Assembly: GCF_003002025.1 (NCBI RefSeq)
Contig: NZ_PVZB01000003.1
Location: forward strand, 1-64,000
Reading direction: 5' to 3'
Length of the DNA stretch: 64,000 nucleotides
From: Paraburkholderia sp. BL25I1N1
GTDB taxonomy: Bacteria; Pseudomonadota; Gammaproteobacteria; Burkholderiales; Burkholderiaceae
A program made the translations under genes and the position numbers. The stretch's first letter is position 1. The number at the start of each line of letters is the position of its first letter. The notes under the pieces are model-generated. The model did not search any database. It was not told the DNA's origin and was given only the letters and a program-made list of their open reading frames with translations. Below are positions 9,139 to 17,303 of this stretch, in pieces.

Positions 9139-9414
9139 ATGAAAGTCACAAAAGGTATTTTCATTTCGGCACTGTTTGTAGCCATCTCAGGAAGCGCCTA
9201 TGCACAAGGCGCGGGCGGCGGGGCCGCCGCGGGTCAAGGCGGAACTGGCATGAGTAAGCCCAATGCCAACGGTTCAACTGACACGGTTTCGGGCGCCTCC
9301 GGGACAAACAGCATGGCAACTTCCGGAACCACCTCGAACAAGAAGACGATGCATAAGAAGCCCAGCGCCGCCACGCCGGCATCGGCTACAAACCCCGGTT
9401 CCGGCGGAAACTGA
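9139..9414 (+). CDS. Small exported Gly/Ser/Thr-rich protein
   Basis: The 91-residue product starts with a clear signal peptide (MKVTKGIFISALFVAISGSA, cleavage likely after AYA). The mature part is rich in Gly, Ala, Ser, Thr and Asn and ends in a Lys-Pro-rich segment (NKKTMHKKPSA). It has no cysteine and no recognisable fold, so it is probably disordered and periplasmic. The ATG at 9139 is preceded by GAGGAGA; an upstream in-frame ATG at 9121 lacks a site. Function is unknown. Confidence 0.75.
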   Translation: MKVTKGIFISALFVAISGSAYAQGAGGGAAAGQGGTGMSKPNANGSTDTVSGASGTNSMATSGTTSNKKTMHKKPSAATPASATNPGSGGN

Positions 9415-9496
9415 TTAACCTACCGCCCGGCATGGCGCTTGGTCGCCTCATTTTTTTGATTCGCGCTAGTTTGATGCCGCCGCGATTGGACGTAAG

Positions 9497-9521
9497 AGGG
9501 CTCCGTCGAGGAGCCCTATTT
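9497..9521 (+). terminator. Intrinsic terminator after the small exported protein gene
   Basis: AGGGCTCC and GGAGCCCT form a perfect 8-bp stem around the loop GTCGA, followed by a short ATTT. It sits 83 bp after the stop at 9414 and before the phasin gene. Confidence 0.65.
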
Positions 9522-9541
9522 GCCAGAATTTACCTCTGCTT

Positions 9542-9571
9542 GTACCGCGGGAATTGTTTTGCCCGCGGTAC
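9542..9571 (+). promoter_or_regulatory. Perfect 10-bp inverted repeat upstream of a phasin
   Basis: GTACCGCGGG (9542-9551) is mirrored by CCCGCGGTAC (9562-9571) around a 10-base AT-rich spacer. It ends 56 bp before the phasin GTG at 9628. No U-tract follows, so an operator or leader hairpin is more likely than a terminator. The binding factor is unknown. Confidence 0.4.
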
Positions 9572-9627
9572 GCGCCCACGAATTCATCCAATTTAAAGCA
9601 CTCGTCGTTTTCCTATCTGGAGCATCC

Positions 9628-10029
9628 GTGAATACACTAACCCCCCTACGTTTGGCCGACACACAAACATCCGCTATTACACGACTATTCGCGTTCTCGA
9701 GCAACGCGTTCGATGGCATCGAAAAGCTGACCGCGTTGAATCTGCAGGTGGTCAAAGCAACGCTCGCTGAAAACCAGGCGTTGATGGCCAAGGCGTTGTC
9801 CTCGAGGCCCGAAGAACTATTTGCGTTATCGGCAAGCCTCGCGAAGCCCACTGCGGAGAAAATCGCGGCATATAACCGTCACGTCTACGAAATCATGTCA
9901 GGCGTTCAGACTGCGTTGTCCGCATCCGCGCCGTCCCAGTACCAGCGATATCAGCGTGACGCACAGGAATTAGCCGAGAACATCGCGAAGAATGCTTCGC
10001 CCGGTACGAGCGTTGTAGAAGCGGAATAG
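9628..10029 (+). CDS. phaP: Phasin family protein, short form
   Basis: The 133-residue protein coats polyhydroxyalkanoate granules in the cytoplasm, by family. It shares with the second phasin in this window the core GIEKLTALNLQVVKATLAEN and the later VYEIMSGVQTAL block. It lacks the last 30 or so residues of that paralogue, ending at VVEAE. The start chosen is GTG at 9628 with CTGGAG upstream. An ATG at 9520 is in frame but lies in the terminator of the preceding gene, so it is rejected. Confidence 0.82.
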   Translation: MNTLTPLRLADTQTSAITRLFAFSSNAFDGIEKLTALNLQVVKATLAENQALMAKALSSRPEELFALSASLAKPTAEKIAAYNRHVYEIMSGVQTALSASAPSQYQRYQRDAQELAENIAKNASPGTSVVEAE

Positions 10030-10195
10030 ATGCAGAGCGGGGAAGATAGAGCTGCGGCGCGGCGCATCAATGCGTTCGCAGCCGCACTAACTCTCACTCT
10101 ATTGAAGTATCGGCAATTGATAGCGCAGCGCCCGTCGCGCCATGGGCATCGTCCCGAAGCGTGGCTCGCATGCGCCGGCTATCGCGCATCCGGAT

Positions 10196-10732
10196 TTAGG
10201 CAGTAAGTGACCTGTCGCCGACCAGCCTGCTACCTGCCGCATCCAGCTTGCTCTGCAACTCCGCCTTACGCTTGGCCATTTTTTCACCCAGTGCGCGGAG
10301 ATTGCAGCTAGTTTTGCGCAGTTCCGGAAAGAGTTCCTCCTCTTCTTCCTCGACGTGGTGGCCCACCATCTCGCTCATCACTTTGAAGGTCGCATCAAAG
10401 CCCTTGTCGCCGGCCTTCATGGTTTCAAATTTGGCGATCAAGCTCTTGACGAGGAAATGTTCGACATACGCTTCTTCGACGTCTATCGCGTCGCTGTCAG
10501 GTAACGCTTCCTGTGCGGCCGGATAAAGCAGTTCCTCTTCGAGCATCGTGTGAATGGAAAGCTCTTCGCAGGCACGCTGCGCGAGCGCCGACTTTGCTTC
10601 AAGATCGTCGTCGGCCGCTTTCTCGAATGCGTTGAAGAGTTTTTCCACAGCGCGATGTTCGGCCTCGAGAAAGGCCAGTGCGTCGATCGCGCCCGAGCCC
10701 GTTTCTGTTTTGTCCTGTTTCGTGGTTTCCAT
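10196..10732 (-). CDS. Hemerythrin HHE domain protein
   Basis: The 178-residue product contains HHE cation-binding helices: FLEAEHRAVEKLF, LSIHTMLEEELLYPA and MVGHHVEEEEEELFPEL, each supplying His and Glu ligands for a di-iron site. Such proteins bind oxygen, nitric oxide or store iron in the cytoplasm. The N-terminus is short and polar and the C-terminus is a basic helix (KMAKRKAELQSKLD). The ATG at 10732 is preceded by GAGGAGA at good distance; the in-frame ATG at 10750 is not. It converges on the phasin gene. Confidence 0.88.
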   Translation of the reverse strand: METTKQDKTETGSGAIDALAFLEAEHRAVEKLFNAFEKAADDDLEAKSALAQRACEELSIHTMLEEELLYPAAQEALPDSDAIDVEEAYVEHFLVKSLIAKFETMKAGDKGFDATFKVMSEMVGHHVEEEEEELFPELRKTSCNLRALGEKMAKRKAELQSKLDAAGSRLVGDRSLTA

Positions 10733-11172
10733 GTCGATCTCCTCGGCCATAGGGTTGACTGCAACGCGGCTGGTTGCAGCGGTTGAGCACGATCTCTCGC
10801 AACCCGCGTGCCTACACAGCGTGGGACTTAACGCGACGTGGGAGGTGACATGATGCTCAAGATTCGGTCAGGCGCCGGGCGACGGAGGTGTGGCGAGCGG
10901 AAAGGCTTCGGCCGGCTCTCGCCCGATCAATTCATAAAATCAGGTTTTCGGGCCGACCTAATTCCGCAGGCTTGTCACAGACTGCCGCGAATTCCACTTT
11001 TGTCATTTCCTGAAGACTTGAACGAATGCGTTCGCGAATGCGCCCGCAACGACCATTCCCGCTCCCTGCTCTGTTCAACCCACCAGAGATCGACGACGAC
11101 GCGCCTTCATCTTTTGATCATCGGCCGGGATATAAACCGTCGGCGACCATACCGGCAACGACCGCTCAGCGC
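10733..11172. other. Non-coding stretch before hemerythrin gene
   Basis: These 440 bases lie between the hemerythrin start and the stop of the transglutaminase-like gene, both leftward. Open frames here lack ribosome sites and recognisable sequence. It should hold the hemerythrin promoter; I cannot point to it. Confidence 0.45.
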
Positions 11173-11979
11173 TCATCCATCTGGCTCGCAAACGACCATA
11201 AATCGGATAAGCGACGTCGGTCCGAACGTATTGCTGATCGCGACATCGGCGGCATCCCTGCCGCGTGCCATCAGGATGCGCCCCGTGCGCGGCGCATTAT
11301 TCCGCGGATCGAAGGTTTCCCAGCTGTTTCCCAGATACGCCTCAAACCAGGCGCAGAAGTCCATGGGTGGATAGGGAGGCGGAAGACCCACATCGCTGAT
11401 GTAGCCGGTGCAATAGCGCGCAGGAATGTTCATCGCACGGCACAGCGCGACCGCCAGATGCGCGTAGTCGCGGCAGACGCCGACACCGTCCTGCCACGTT
11501 TGCCATGCTGTTTTGGTGGGCCGCGCGCAGTTGTAGTCGAAGCGGATATGGCTGTGTACGAAGTCGCAAATCGCCTGGACGCGAGTTCCGCCGAGCGGCG
11601 TGTGGCCGAACATTTGCCACGCAACCTCCGAAAGCAAATCAGTCTCACAGTAACGGCTGCCGAGCAGAAACATCAAGCATTCGTCGGGTAACTCTTCAAC
11701 TGCGTTCTGATAGTTGTTGGACCCGATTAGCTCGTGATGCGGCGGCACCTCGAATACGCCGCGCGCCGATAGCGTGAGCACCCCGGGCGGGGCGGTAAGA
11801 CGCGTGCAAAGGTTGCCGAACGAGTCGTGATACTGCCGAAGCGAAACCCAGGGATGCGTAATGACGTGATCCGGAACGACCATGTCTGGAGCGCGGGAGC
11901 TGTGCGTATTCAGCATCAGAAGCATCGGCGTCGATTGCGCGCACTCGTACACCAACTCGTAACCCACGCGAAGTTTCAT
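11173..11979 (-). CDS. Transglutaminase-like cysteine peptidase-fold protein
   Basis: The 268-residue product matches bacterial transglutaminase-like proteins with an N-terminal beta domain (1-120) followed by the papain-like core. The nucleophile region reads WQDGVGVCRDYAHLAVALCR with C169. The third-position motif WETFDPRNN supplies D224. The site that often holds the catalytic His reads MDFCAWFEAY, with C209, so catalysis is uncertain. No signal peptide is seen. The ATG at 11979 has a weak AAAGG site; longer in-frame starts lack one. It diverges from the NRAMP gene. Confidence 0.82.
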   Translation of the reverse strand: MKLRVGYELVYECAQSTPMLLMLNTHSSRAPDMVVPDHVITHPWVSLRQYHDSFGNLCTRLTAPPGVLTLSARGVFEVPPHHELIGSNNYQNAVEELPDECLMFLLGSRYCETDLLSEVAWQMFGHTPLGGTRVQAICDFVHSHIRFDYNCARPTKTAWQTWQDGVGVCRDYAHLAVALCRAMNIPARYCTGYISDVGLPPPYPPMDFCAWFEAYLGNSWETFDPRNNAPRTGRILMARGRDAADVAISNTFGPTSLIRFMVVCEPDG

Positions 11980-12382
11980 TCGATTACCTTTGGCGGCGCT
12001 GTGAATAAGGCGGCAACTAGAAAAGAAGCAACGCTCGTTCCCAGCGCGGGGTCGATCCTGCGGGACACTGTCCTTATGCGCGGGGAAAACCGCTCGGACA
12101 CGATCAATTGGCGTTTGCTCTTCGGAGAAATGCCGGCATGGCACGACAACAAGTGCGGCACAAAAAGTGCGTCGAAGCAAAATGCTGCTGGCGCCGCAAG
12201 AGTCGAGGTTCGATAACAGCCGAGGCGTATGGCGCGACTAGCGGCAATCACCTGACTTAACGAACAGCACGAATGCGGCCGCCTGAATGGCATCCCGGCA
12301 ACAATCGAAGATAAGCGTCAGCGAAGGTAAGCCGGTCGCGCGAGACGGCCAGGTTTCTGCCAGCGGCGGCGCAAGGAGAACC
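11980..12382. other. Divergent intergenic region
   Basis: About 400 bases separate the transglutaminase-like gene (left) and the NRAMP gene (right). Both promoters should be here. No gene or strong palindrome was recognised. Confidence 0.45.
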
Positions 12383-13675
12383 ATGTCTGCAGTCGGCGAA
12401 CATGAACGAGGTGTGAATGCGCGCGACGAGTTGCCTGCGCATTCGTGGGCCACCCATGTCGGCCCGGGACTGGTTTCAACCGCCACAGACAATGACCCGA
12501 GCGGTGTGGTGACGTATTCGCTAGCTGGGGCGCAATTCGGTTACGACATGCTGTGGATGTGTGCCCTGTCGTATCCATCGATGGTGGCGTTCCAGCTTGT
12601 CGCGGCACGAATCGCCGCGCAAACGGGTAAAGGGCTGACGCTGAACATGCGCGAGCATTATTCGCGGCTCCTGTTCTATCTCGCCGTGACGCGCTTTCTC
12701 GTTGCCAACATTCTCAATATCGCGGCTGACGTCGTCGCGATGGGGGTCGGCGCGCAATTCCTGTGGCACGGTTCAGTACCGCTATTCGCCGCGGTCTTCG
12801 GCATGCTGTCGATTGCGCTCCAGTGGTTCGTGCCCTACGCGCGCTATGCGCGGATTCTCAAGTGGCTAGCAGCGTGCCTGTTTGCATACGTCGGCGTTAC
12901 GCTGACAAGCCATCCGTCATGGACAACGCTCGCTCTACACGCGGTCGTGCCGCGAATCACATGGAGCGTCGACTACTTCACAATGCTCTTGGCGGTGCTG
13001 GGTACGACAATCAGCCCGTATCTGCTGTTCGCCCAAGCCGAACAGCAGATCGAAGAACACTCCCCTAAAGCGGGCGTCGCGGACCGCGCAGGGAGCGACC
13101 TTCAGTTGAAGCAATTGCGCGGCGACACGCTCATCAGAACGATCCTCTCGAACGCCATTGGCTTATTCATCATGGCAGCGGCCGCGTTGACACTTCACAT
13201 GAGCGGCCACGGTCTTGTCGACGTCCAGGATGCCGCGAGCGTACTGCGGCCACTAGCTGGTGGATATGCGACGCACGTGCTCGGGCTGGCGTTCATCGGT
13301 ACCGGGCTGCTCGCGCTGCCACCCCTCGCCGGGTCCGCGGCCAACGCCGCGGTGAGTGCGCGGGACCGGCGCGCCGGCAGGCAACGCAACCGGCCGGTTG
13401 CACGGGCGCTGCTTGTCGTGATGGCGCTCGGCGTCCTGATTGGCGTGGCACTGACGCTCGTGCCGGTCGAGCCTGTGCGGGTGCTTTACTGGAGCGCCGT
13501 GCTCAACGGCTCTACAGCTACACCTGTCATGGTGATGCTTGTGCTGCTGAGCATGAAACGCTCGGCAGTGGGCGATCTCAGCGCGCACTGGACTTTGCGC
13601 GCGTTGTGCTGGCTTGCCACGGTATTTGCAGGCGCGGCACTGGTCGCTGAATTCGCATGCAAGTGGCTAGGCTGA
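12383..13675 (+). CDS. NRAMP family divalent metal ion transporter
   Basis: The 430-residue membrane protein has about eleven helices. The first helix region, HVGPGLVSTATDNDPSGVVTY, contains the DPSG metal-binding motif of NRAMP carriers (DPGN in MntH). It resembles the Burkholderia branch sometimes called Nramp-related or Mn/Fe/Mg transporter-like. Import of divalent metal by proton coupling is known for the family; the exact ion is not predictable. The start at 12383 has AAGGAG; an in-frame ATG at 12287 does not. A hairpin overlaps its stop. Confidence 0.85.
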   Translation: MSAVGEHERGVNARDELPAHSWATHVGPGLVSTATDNDPSGVVTYSLAGAQFGYDMLWMCALSYPSMVAFQLVAARIAAQTGKGLTLNMREHYSRLLFYLAVTRFLVANILNIAADVVAMGVGAQFLWHGSVPLFAAVFGMLSIALQWFVPYARYARILKWLAACLFAYVGVTLTSHPSWTTLALHAVVPRITWSVDYFTMLLAVLGTTISPYLLFAQAEQQIEEHSPKAGVADRAGSDLQLKQLRGDTLIRTILSNAIGLFIMAAAALTLHMSGHGLVDVQDAASVLRPLAGGYATHVLGLAFIGTGLLALPPLAGSAANAAVSARDRRAGRQRNRPVARALLVVMALGVLIGVALTLVPVEPVRVLYWSAVLNGSTATPVMVMLVLLSMKRSAVGDLSAHWTLRALCWLATVFAGAALVAEFACKWLG

Positions 13676-13696
13676 GGCCGCAAACCGGCTTCAGCC
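13670..13696 (+). terminator. Hairpin overlapping the stop of the NRAMP gene
   Basis: GGCTGAGGCCG pairs with CGGCTTCAGCC over 11 bp with one G-T wobble, loop CAAAC. It begins within the stop codon region. No U-tract follows, so termination is only likely. Confidence 0.45.
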
Positions 13697-13810
13697 GAGC
13701 GAGGCAGGTGTCGTTTGATCGCCTGCAGCCAAGGACAAGATCTGGCGTGACCGGCCGACTATTGCCCGTCACCTGGAACCGTCGAGATGACCCAACAGGA
13801 AAAGGACCGA

Positions 13811-14299
13811 CTAACGGCGGACATTCTTGCCGAGATACGCAGTGACCGCCTTCGTCAGCGCGATCCCGTGCAGTTCCTCTGGCGATGCCAGATGCGCGGC
13901 GACAATTTCACGATTATCAAGCCGCAGCTCCGGCATGCGATCGAGGTGCAGTTCAAAGAAATGCACCTGGTCTTTTCGCCCGTCCCAAACGCCGCAAACA
14001 CTGCCCGCGGCGACTAATGTGCCAGACGACAGGCCAATCTCCTCTTCCATTTCGCGCCGCGCTGCCGCATCAGGAGCCTCACCGGGCCGCACGCTTCCGC
14101 CGGGAAAATTCCACTCGGCCCGGTACGACGATTTAACGAGCAACAGCGAGCGCCCGACGTAGATTGCTACGAGCGCGCCTTCGTGACGAGGCCGCCGAAC
14201 GTGCCACCAGACGCGAGCGAGCTGGAATCCGACGCGAAGCACCATGCGCCAGATAGAGTCGATAAGCGTAGCTGATCGTGCTCGTTCAACGCTCGGCAT
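13811..14299 (-). CDS. NUDIX hydrolase
   Basis: The 162-residue product holds a complete NUDIX box between residues 68 and 90: G68, E74, R82-E83, E86-E87 and G89, in the spacing GX5EX7REUXEEXGU. NUDIX enzymes cleave nucleoside diphosphates linked to another moiety, using Mg bound by these glutamates. An N-terminal amphipathic segment (IWRMVLRVGFQLARVWWHV) could touch the membrane. The substrate cannot be read from the sequence. The gene is on the opposite strand to both neighbours. Confidence 0.88.
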   Translation of the reverse strand: MPSVERARSATLIDSIWRMVLRVGFQLARVWWHVRRPRHEGALVAIYVGRSLLLVKSSYRAEWNFPGGSVRPGEAPDAAARREMEEEIGLSSGTLVAAGSVCGVWDGRKDQVHFFELHLDRMPELRLDNREIVAAHLASPEELHGIALTKAVTAYLGKNVRR

Positions 14300-14581
14300 G
14301 CATTCTCTCCTTTGTTTTTCATATCAAGAGGGTGTCCCGGGGCGATGCGCGAGCGCGGCCTCAATCATTCGGCGTCCGTCACAGCACTGCCGGGAAAGCG
14401 TAGTTTAGCCACCCGAGCACTCATCGTCGCAGTCCGTCGAGCTTGGGCCGTGACCTCTGTCCAGACAGCGTAGCGGCGAATAGATTCAACGGAGCCTACG
14501 TCATCAGGCCCGGCTGGCGTCGTCTTGCGAGAGGTGCACTGGCAGCCGCAAAGAAATTCTTCGACCGCACGACGAAACCGA

Positions 14582-14609
14582 TTGACATCCCAATATTCCC
14601 CCGTACAAT
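14582..14609 (+). promoter_or_regulatory. Sigma-70 promoter of the second phasin gene
   Basis: A consensus -35 TTGACA (14582-14587) and a near-consensus -10 TACAAT (14604-14609) are separated by 16 bases. Transcription should begin near 14616, giving a leader of about 100 bases. Confidence 0.8.
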
Positions 14610-14617
14610 GGGTTTTG

Positions 14618-14631
14618 TTGCAGCGCAGCAA
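14618..14631 (+). promoter_or_regulatory. Candidate operator at the phasin transcription start
   Basis: TTGCAGCGCAGCAA is a quasi-palindrome with TTGC/GCAA arms around a GCGC centre, placed at the predicted transcription start. TGC...GCA-type repeats are bound by PhaR repressors that control phasins in PHA-producing bacteria. Assignment to PhaR is inference. Confidence 0.5.
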
Positions 14632-14714
14632 TTTACGTTTCCCCTCTTGGCGCGCGGTTTTGTTTTCATTCAGAGCCCCTCGCACTCTTGCCGCCTTACC
14701 TTTACGGAGCAGTG

Positions 14715-15209
14715 ATGAGCACGCTTATTCCCCAACAATTGGTTGCCGCCCAACAGTCCAGCCTTGAGGCGCTTTTCGGCCTGACGAACAAAGCATTTGC
14801 AGGTTTCGAGCAGCTGGTCGCGTTGAATTTGCAAGTTGGCAAAGCGGTCCTCGCCGAAAACCAGGAAATCGTCACCAAAGCACTCTCCGCGGGCAACCCG
14901 GGCGCACTGTTCGCGCTGCAAGCAAGCCTCTCCCAGCCTGTGGCGGAAAAGGTGGTGGCATACGGCCGCCAAGTTCATGAAATCGTGTCCGGCGTTCAGA
15001 GCGAAATCTCCGCCGCAGCGACCGCGCAAGGCCAGCAGTTCCAACGGGACGCGCAAGGTTTCGTGGAGAGCCTCCAGAAGAACACGCCGGCGGGAAGCGA
15101 ATCCGCTGTTGCCGCGTGGAACTCGGTTCTCTCTGCGGCGAATGCAACGTATGAATCGGCTAACAAGGCCGCCAAGCAGTTCGTGTCGAGCGTGTCCGCC
15201 GTTCACTAA
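14715..15209 (+). CDS. phaP: Phasin family protein
   Basis: The 164-residue, Ala/Gln-rich helical protein is a TIGR01841-type phasin: GFEQLVALNLQVGKAVLAEN near 30-50 and VHEIVSGVQSEIS near 90-100. Phasins cover polyhydroxybutyrate granules and limit their size. The ATG at 14715 follows ACGGAG; an in-frame ATG at 14688 lacks a site. A consensus promoter lies 105 bp upstream and an intrinsic terminator directly downstream, so it is a single-gene unit. It is the longer of two phasins within 5.1 kb. Confidence 0.92.
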   Translation: MSTLIPQQLVAAQQSSLEALFGLTNKAFAGFEQLVALNLQVGKAVLAENQEIVTKALSAGNPGALFALQASLSQPVAEKVVAYGRQVHEIVSGVQSEISAAATAQGQQFQRDAQGFVESLQKNTPAGSESAVAAWNSVLSAANATYESANKAAKQFVSSVSAVH

Positions 15210-15243
15210 GACCCTGCGTCTTTCCAGACTTTTTGCGTCTACC

Positions 15244-15275
15244 AATGCGAACTTCGGTTCGCATTTCTTTTTTCT
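15244..15275 (+). terminator. Intrinsic terminator of the second phasin gene
   Basis: AATGCGAAC and GTTCGCATT form a 9-bp stem closed by a TTCG tetraloop, followed by TCTTTTTT. It lies 35 bp after the phasin stop. Confidence 0.92.
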
Positions 15276-15362
15276 GAACCGGATGTATCCAGACGCGACT
15301 AATGCTGCGTAGGGTTGCTTCAGAACAGCGCCACGAGACAGCGTACTTCAGCCAAGGACGAA

Positions 15363-15902
15363 ATGACCGGACACTCTGCGATGGACGATCGATTTGATCG
15401 ACGAGAACTGCTGCTTCACCTGGGCGACATTCTCGCCGCGTTGAACTGTTTAAACGACGCGAACGAACCGGGCGCCGCGGTGGCGCATCTTGTGCAGAAA
15501 CATGCTTCATTGCAGGACTTCGCGTTCCTCAAAGCCTTGACGCCGACAATGACGGTGGCCGAATTCAGCACACGCGCCGGCCGCTCATTTTTCTTGTGGC
15601 CGAGTGAGTTGCTTGAAGCGGAACTCGACCGGGGCGCTCTTGCGTCGGCCGTTCAGCGGAACCTGTTTGATGGAAATCCCGACGGCTGGAATGCGTATGT
15701 TGGCTACCTCCGGAAGAAAGTGAAGTGGTTCGGCACCGGACTTTCGAATCATCGAAAAGCCGCTCCGGCTGAACCATCGCGCGATGTCTCCAATGAGGTG
15801 GGTCCGGTCGACGCACCGGCTAAGGTCGTGCCGGCCACGGAAGTCAATGCGCGCGATGAGAAGAGAGGTTGGCCTTGGCCCGAACCACGGTCGACGTCCT
15901 GA
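15363..15902 (+). CDS. Uncharacterised cytoplasmic protein
   Basis: The 179-residue product is not recognised. It has no membrane segment or signal peptide. The first 125 residues look like a compact helical domain (REELLLHLGDILAALNCLND style, then an FFLWPSELLEAELDR stretch). The last 50 are proline- and alanine-rich and probably flexible. The ATG at 15363 is preceded by AAGGA. It follows the terminated phasin gene, so it likely has its own promoter. Codon use looks native. Confidence 0.65.
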   Translation: MTGHSAMDDRFDRRELLLHLGDILAALNCLNDANEPGAAVAHLVQKHASLQDFAFLKALTPTMTVAEFSTRAGRSFFLWPSELLEAELDRGALASAVQRNLFDGNPDGWNAYVGYLRKKVKWFGTGLSNHRKAAPAEPSRDVSNEVGPVDAPAKVVPATEVNARDEKRGWPWPEPRSTS

Positions 15903-15974
15903 CGCGTGCCGCTGCTGGCCCCAACCTCGAGATCAAGATTCCCGAGCAATCAAACTCGGAGCGCAAAGCGTTTT

Positions 15975-15997
15975 CCGCCGGCTCCTGAGGCCGGCGG
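15975..15997. repeat. GC-rich hairpin between convergent genes
   Basis: CCGCCGGC pairs with GCCGGCGG around a 7-base loop. It is 73 bp after the stop of the uncharacterised gene and before the end of a leftward gene. There is no U-tract on either strand, so a terminator role is only possible. Confidence 0.35.
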
Positions 15998-16152
15998 ACG
16001 CTTCGCCTATCCAAATACCTTTCATATCAGGACGCGCGCGGACCTCAACGGATGAAAGGGGAGCCGGCCAGCCCGCCCAAGGGGTGCCGGTCCCTTTTCC
16101 GACGCGAGCAAACAGGACCGTCTGCTGCCGACTCGCGCGCCGCCGGCTAGTT

Positions 16153-16401
16153 TTAGCTGCCCCCGAAAAAAACGTTGCATTGCGGGTCCACCCTGCACGA
16201 CCTGGCATGTCTCGCGCCGCTTTGCATACGGGTATCCGGCGTGCCGCCGTAAGCCTCCATCCCTCTACTCGGCGAAGAATCAGCCTGAGTTGCGGCGCTT
16301 TGCTGGGGGGCGGGTTGTGCAGCATCGGGCGTGCTTTGCGCATACGCCAACCCCGCCACAATAAACAATCCGAAAGCAGCACCCATCGATCGTAATTTCA
16401 T
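16153..16401 (-). CDS. Small exported protein
   Basis: The 82-residue product has a clear signal peptide (MKLRSMGAAFGLFIVAGLAY, cleavage after YAQ-like site). The mature region is Gln/Ala/Ser-rich and ends with two cysteines in SCRVDPQCNVFFGGS. No family is recognised. The ATG at 16401 has AAGGAG seven bases upstream. It is one of four short exported proteins of similar make in the window. Confidence 0.72.
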   Translation of the reverse strand: MKLRSMGAAFGLFIVAGLAYAQSTPDAAQPAPQQSAATQADSSPSRGMEAYGGTPDTRMQSGARHARSCRVDPQCNVFFGGS

Positions 16402-16949
16402 GTCGGCTCCTTAAGCTAGATTGAGTTCCATCCATGTGATTGGTTATTCGCGTGTCGCGCGGTTCAAATCTATACGGATGTACGGATGCGAAGACGTCTT
16501 CGAATCCGTGGGCCAATCGCCCGAGGCCAAAGTTTCAGGCAATTGGGAAGAAGCGAAGCGCAGTGCGCCAAGCGAAGGTCGTGGACGCGAGATGGCGTGC
16601 GAACAGGCAATGCCGATCGATTTCATGGACCCATCGACACGCAATAGTCGCCCCTGCAAATACGTTATAGGGCGCGGAAAGTCGAAACGAAAGCGAATGT
16701 TTTTTGACCCGATACCTCCACACAACACGGCAGCGATTTTCCGTGGCGTGTCGAGATCGGATCTGTCATCAAGGGGCGCAAAAGTTTTTTGCACTCTGCC
16801 TGCAACAGTGTTTTCAGAAATCGCACATCGACACCGACTTTCGTCGACACGATACTTCCCACATCCGAATTGTGTGGTGACGGGACGTGTCGGCAAGGCA
16901 AGACGACACGAGCCCGCTACGAGGCTGGAACTTCGAAGGGGAAACCGAC
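16402..16949. other. Long divergent non-coding region
   Basis: These 548 bases part the small exported protein gene (left) from the H-NS-like gene (right). A 26-bp near-palindrome at 16483-16508 is the only clear structure. Several long open frames cross it on both strands, but none has a ribosome site or family resemblance. Confidence 0.5.
16483..16508. promoter_or_regulatory. 26-bp near-perfect palindrome
   Basis: The sequence runs from CGGAT through a central CGAAGACGTCTTCG to ATCCG and is self-complementary except at one symmetrical pair. It lies 82 bp upstream of the small exported protein start, on its promoter side. It could be an operator for a dimeric regulator. Confidence 0.45.
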
Positions 16950-17276
16950 ATGGACGAGCAAAAACGCCTCAGCATGATCGCTTATCTGCGCCGCAAAATG
17001 ACCACCGTGGGCATCAAGGTGGGCGACCTCAAGGCGGCAATCGCCGAAGACAGGGCGCGTCAAAAGTCGGCGCGATATCGCAGTGCTTTCGGCGACACCT
17101 GGGACGGCAAGGGGGACATGCCGCAGTGGCTTAAGCAAGCCACGAGCGCTGGGCAATCACTGGCGCACTTTGCGATCGACAAACCGTCGACATCGGCTAG
17201 TCGTCAACGGCCTGCCATCGACTGGAGTCGTGACCCGTTCGCGGGCACACGCCTCGCGACAGTTCGGGCGTGTTGA
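16950..17276 (+). CDS. H-NS family nucleoid-associated protein
   Basis: The 108-residue product ends in the H-NS DNA-binding type motif: YRSAFGDTWDGKGDMPQWLK corresponds to the YRxxxGxTWsGrGrxPxWL core of the family. The short N-terminal helix (LSMIAYLRRKMTTVGIKVGD) would mediate dimerisation. H-NS-like proteins bind AT-rich DNA and silence genes; several paralogues per genome are normal in Burkholderia. The tail beyond residue 80 is Ser/Arg-rich. ATG at 16950 follows AAGGGG. Confidence 0.82.
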   Translation: MDEQKRLSMIAYLRRKMTTVGIKVGDLKAAIAEDRARQKSARYRSAFGDTWDGKGDMPQWLKQATSAGQSLAHFAIDKPSTSASRQRPAIDWSRDPFAGTRLATVRAC

Positions 17277-17303
17277 TCTGACAGGGTGCGTCGCTCCGGG
17301 CGT

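Larger units (their letters stand above)
14300..14714. other. Regulatory region of the second phasin gene
   Basis: The 415 bases between the NUDIX start and the phasin start contain a strong sigma-70 promoter (14582-14609) and a quasi-palindrome just after it, listed separately. The remainder shows no gene I would support. Confidence 0.6.

Noticed and set aside
9520..9627. N-terminal extension of the short phasin
   Set aside because: It starts within the terminator of the preceding gene and contains the palindrome; GTG 9628 has a ribosome site and matches the paralogue.
10838..11374. Plus-strand open frame between hemerythrin and transglutaminase genes
   Set aside because: It runs into the opposite strand of a good gene and looks like chance.
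14365..14685. Minus-strand open frame over the phasin promoter
   Set aside because: It overlaps a consensus sigma-70 promoter and has no ribosome site.
16421..17134. Plus-strand open frame covering the long intergenic region
   Set aside because: No ribosome site or family similarity, and it overlaps the H-NS-like gene in another frame.
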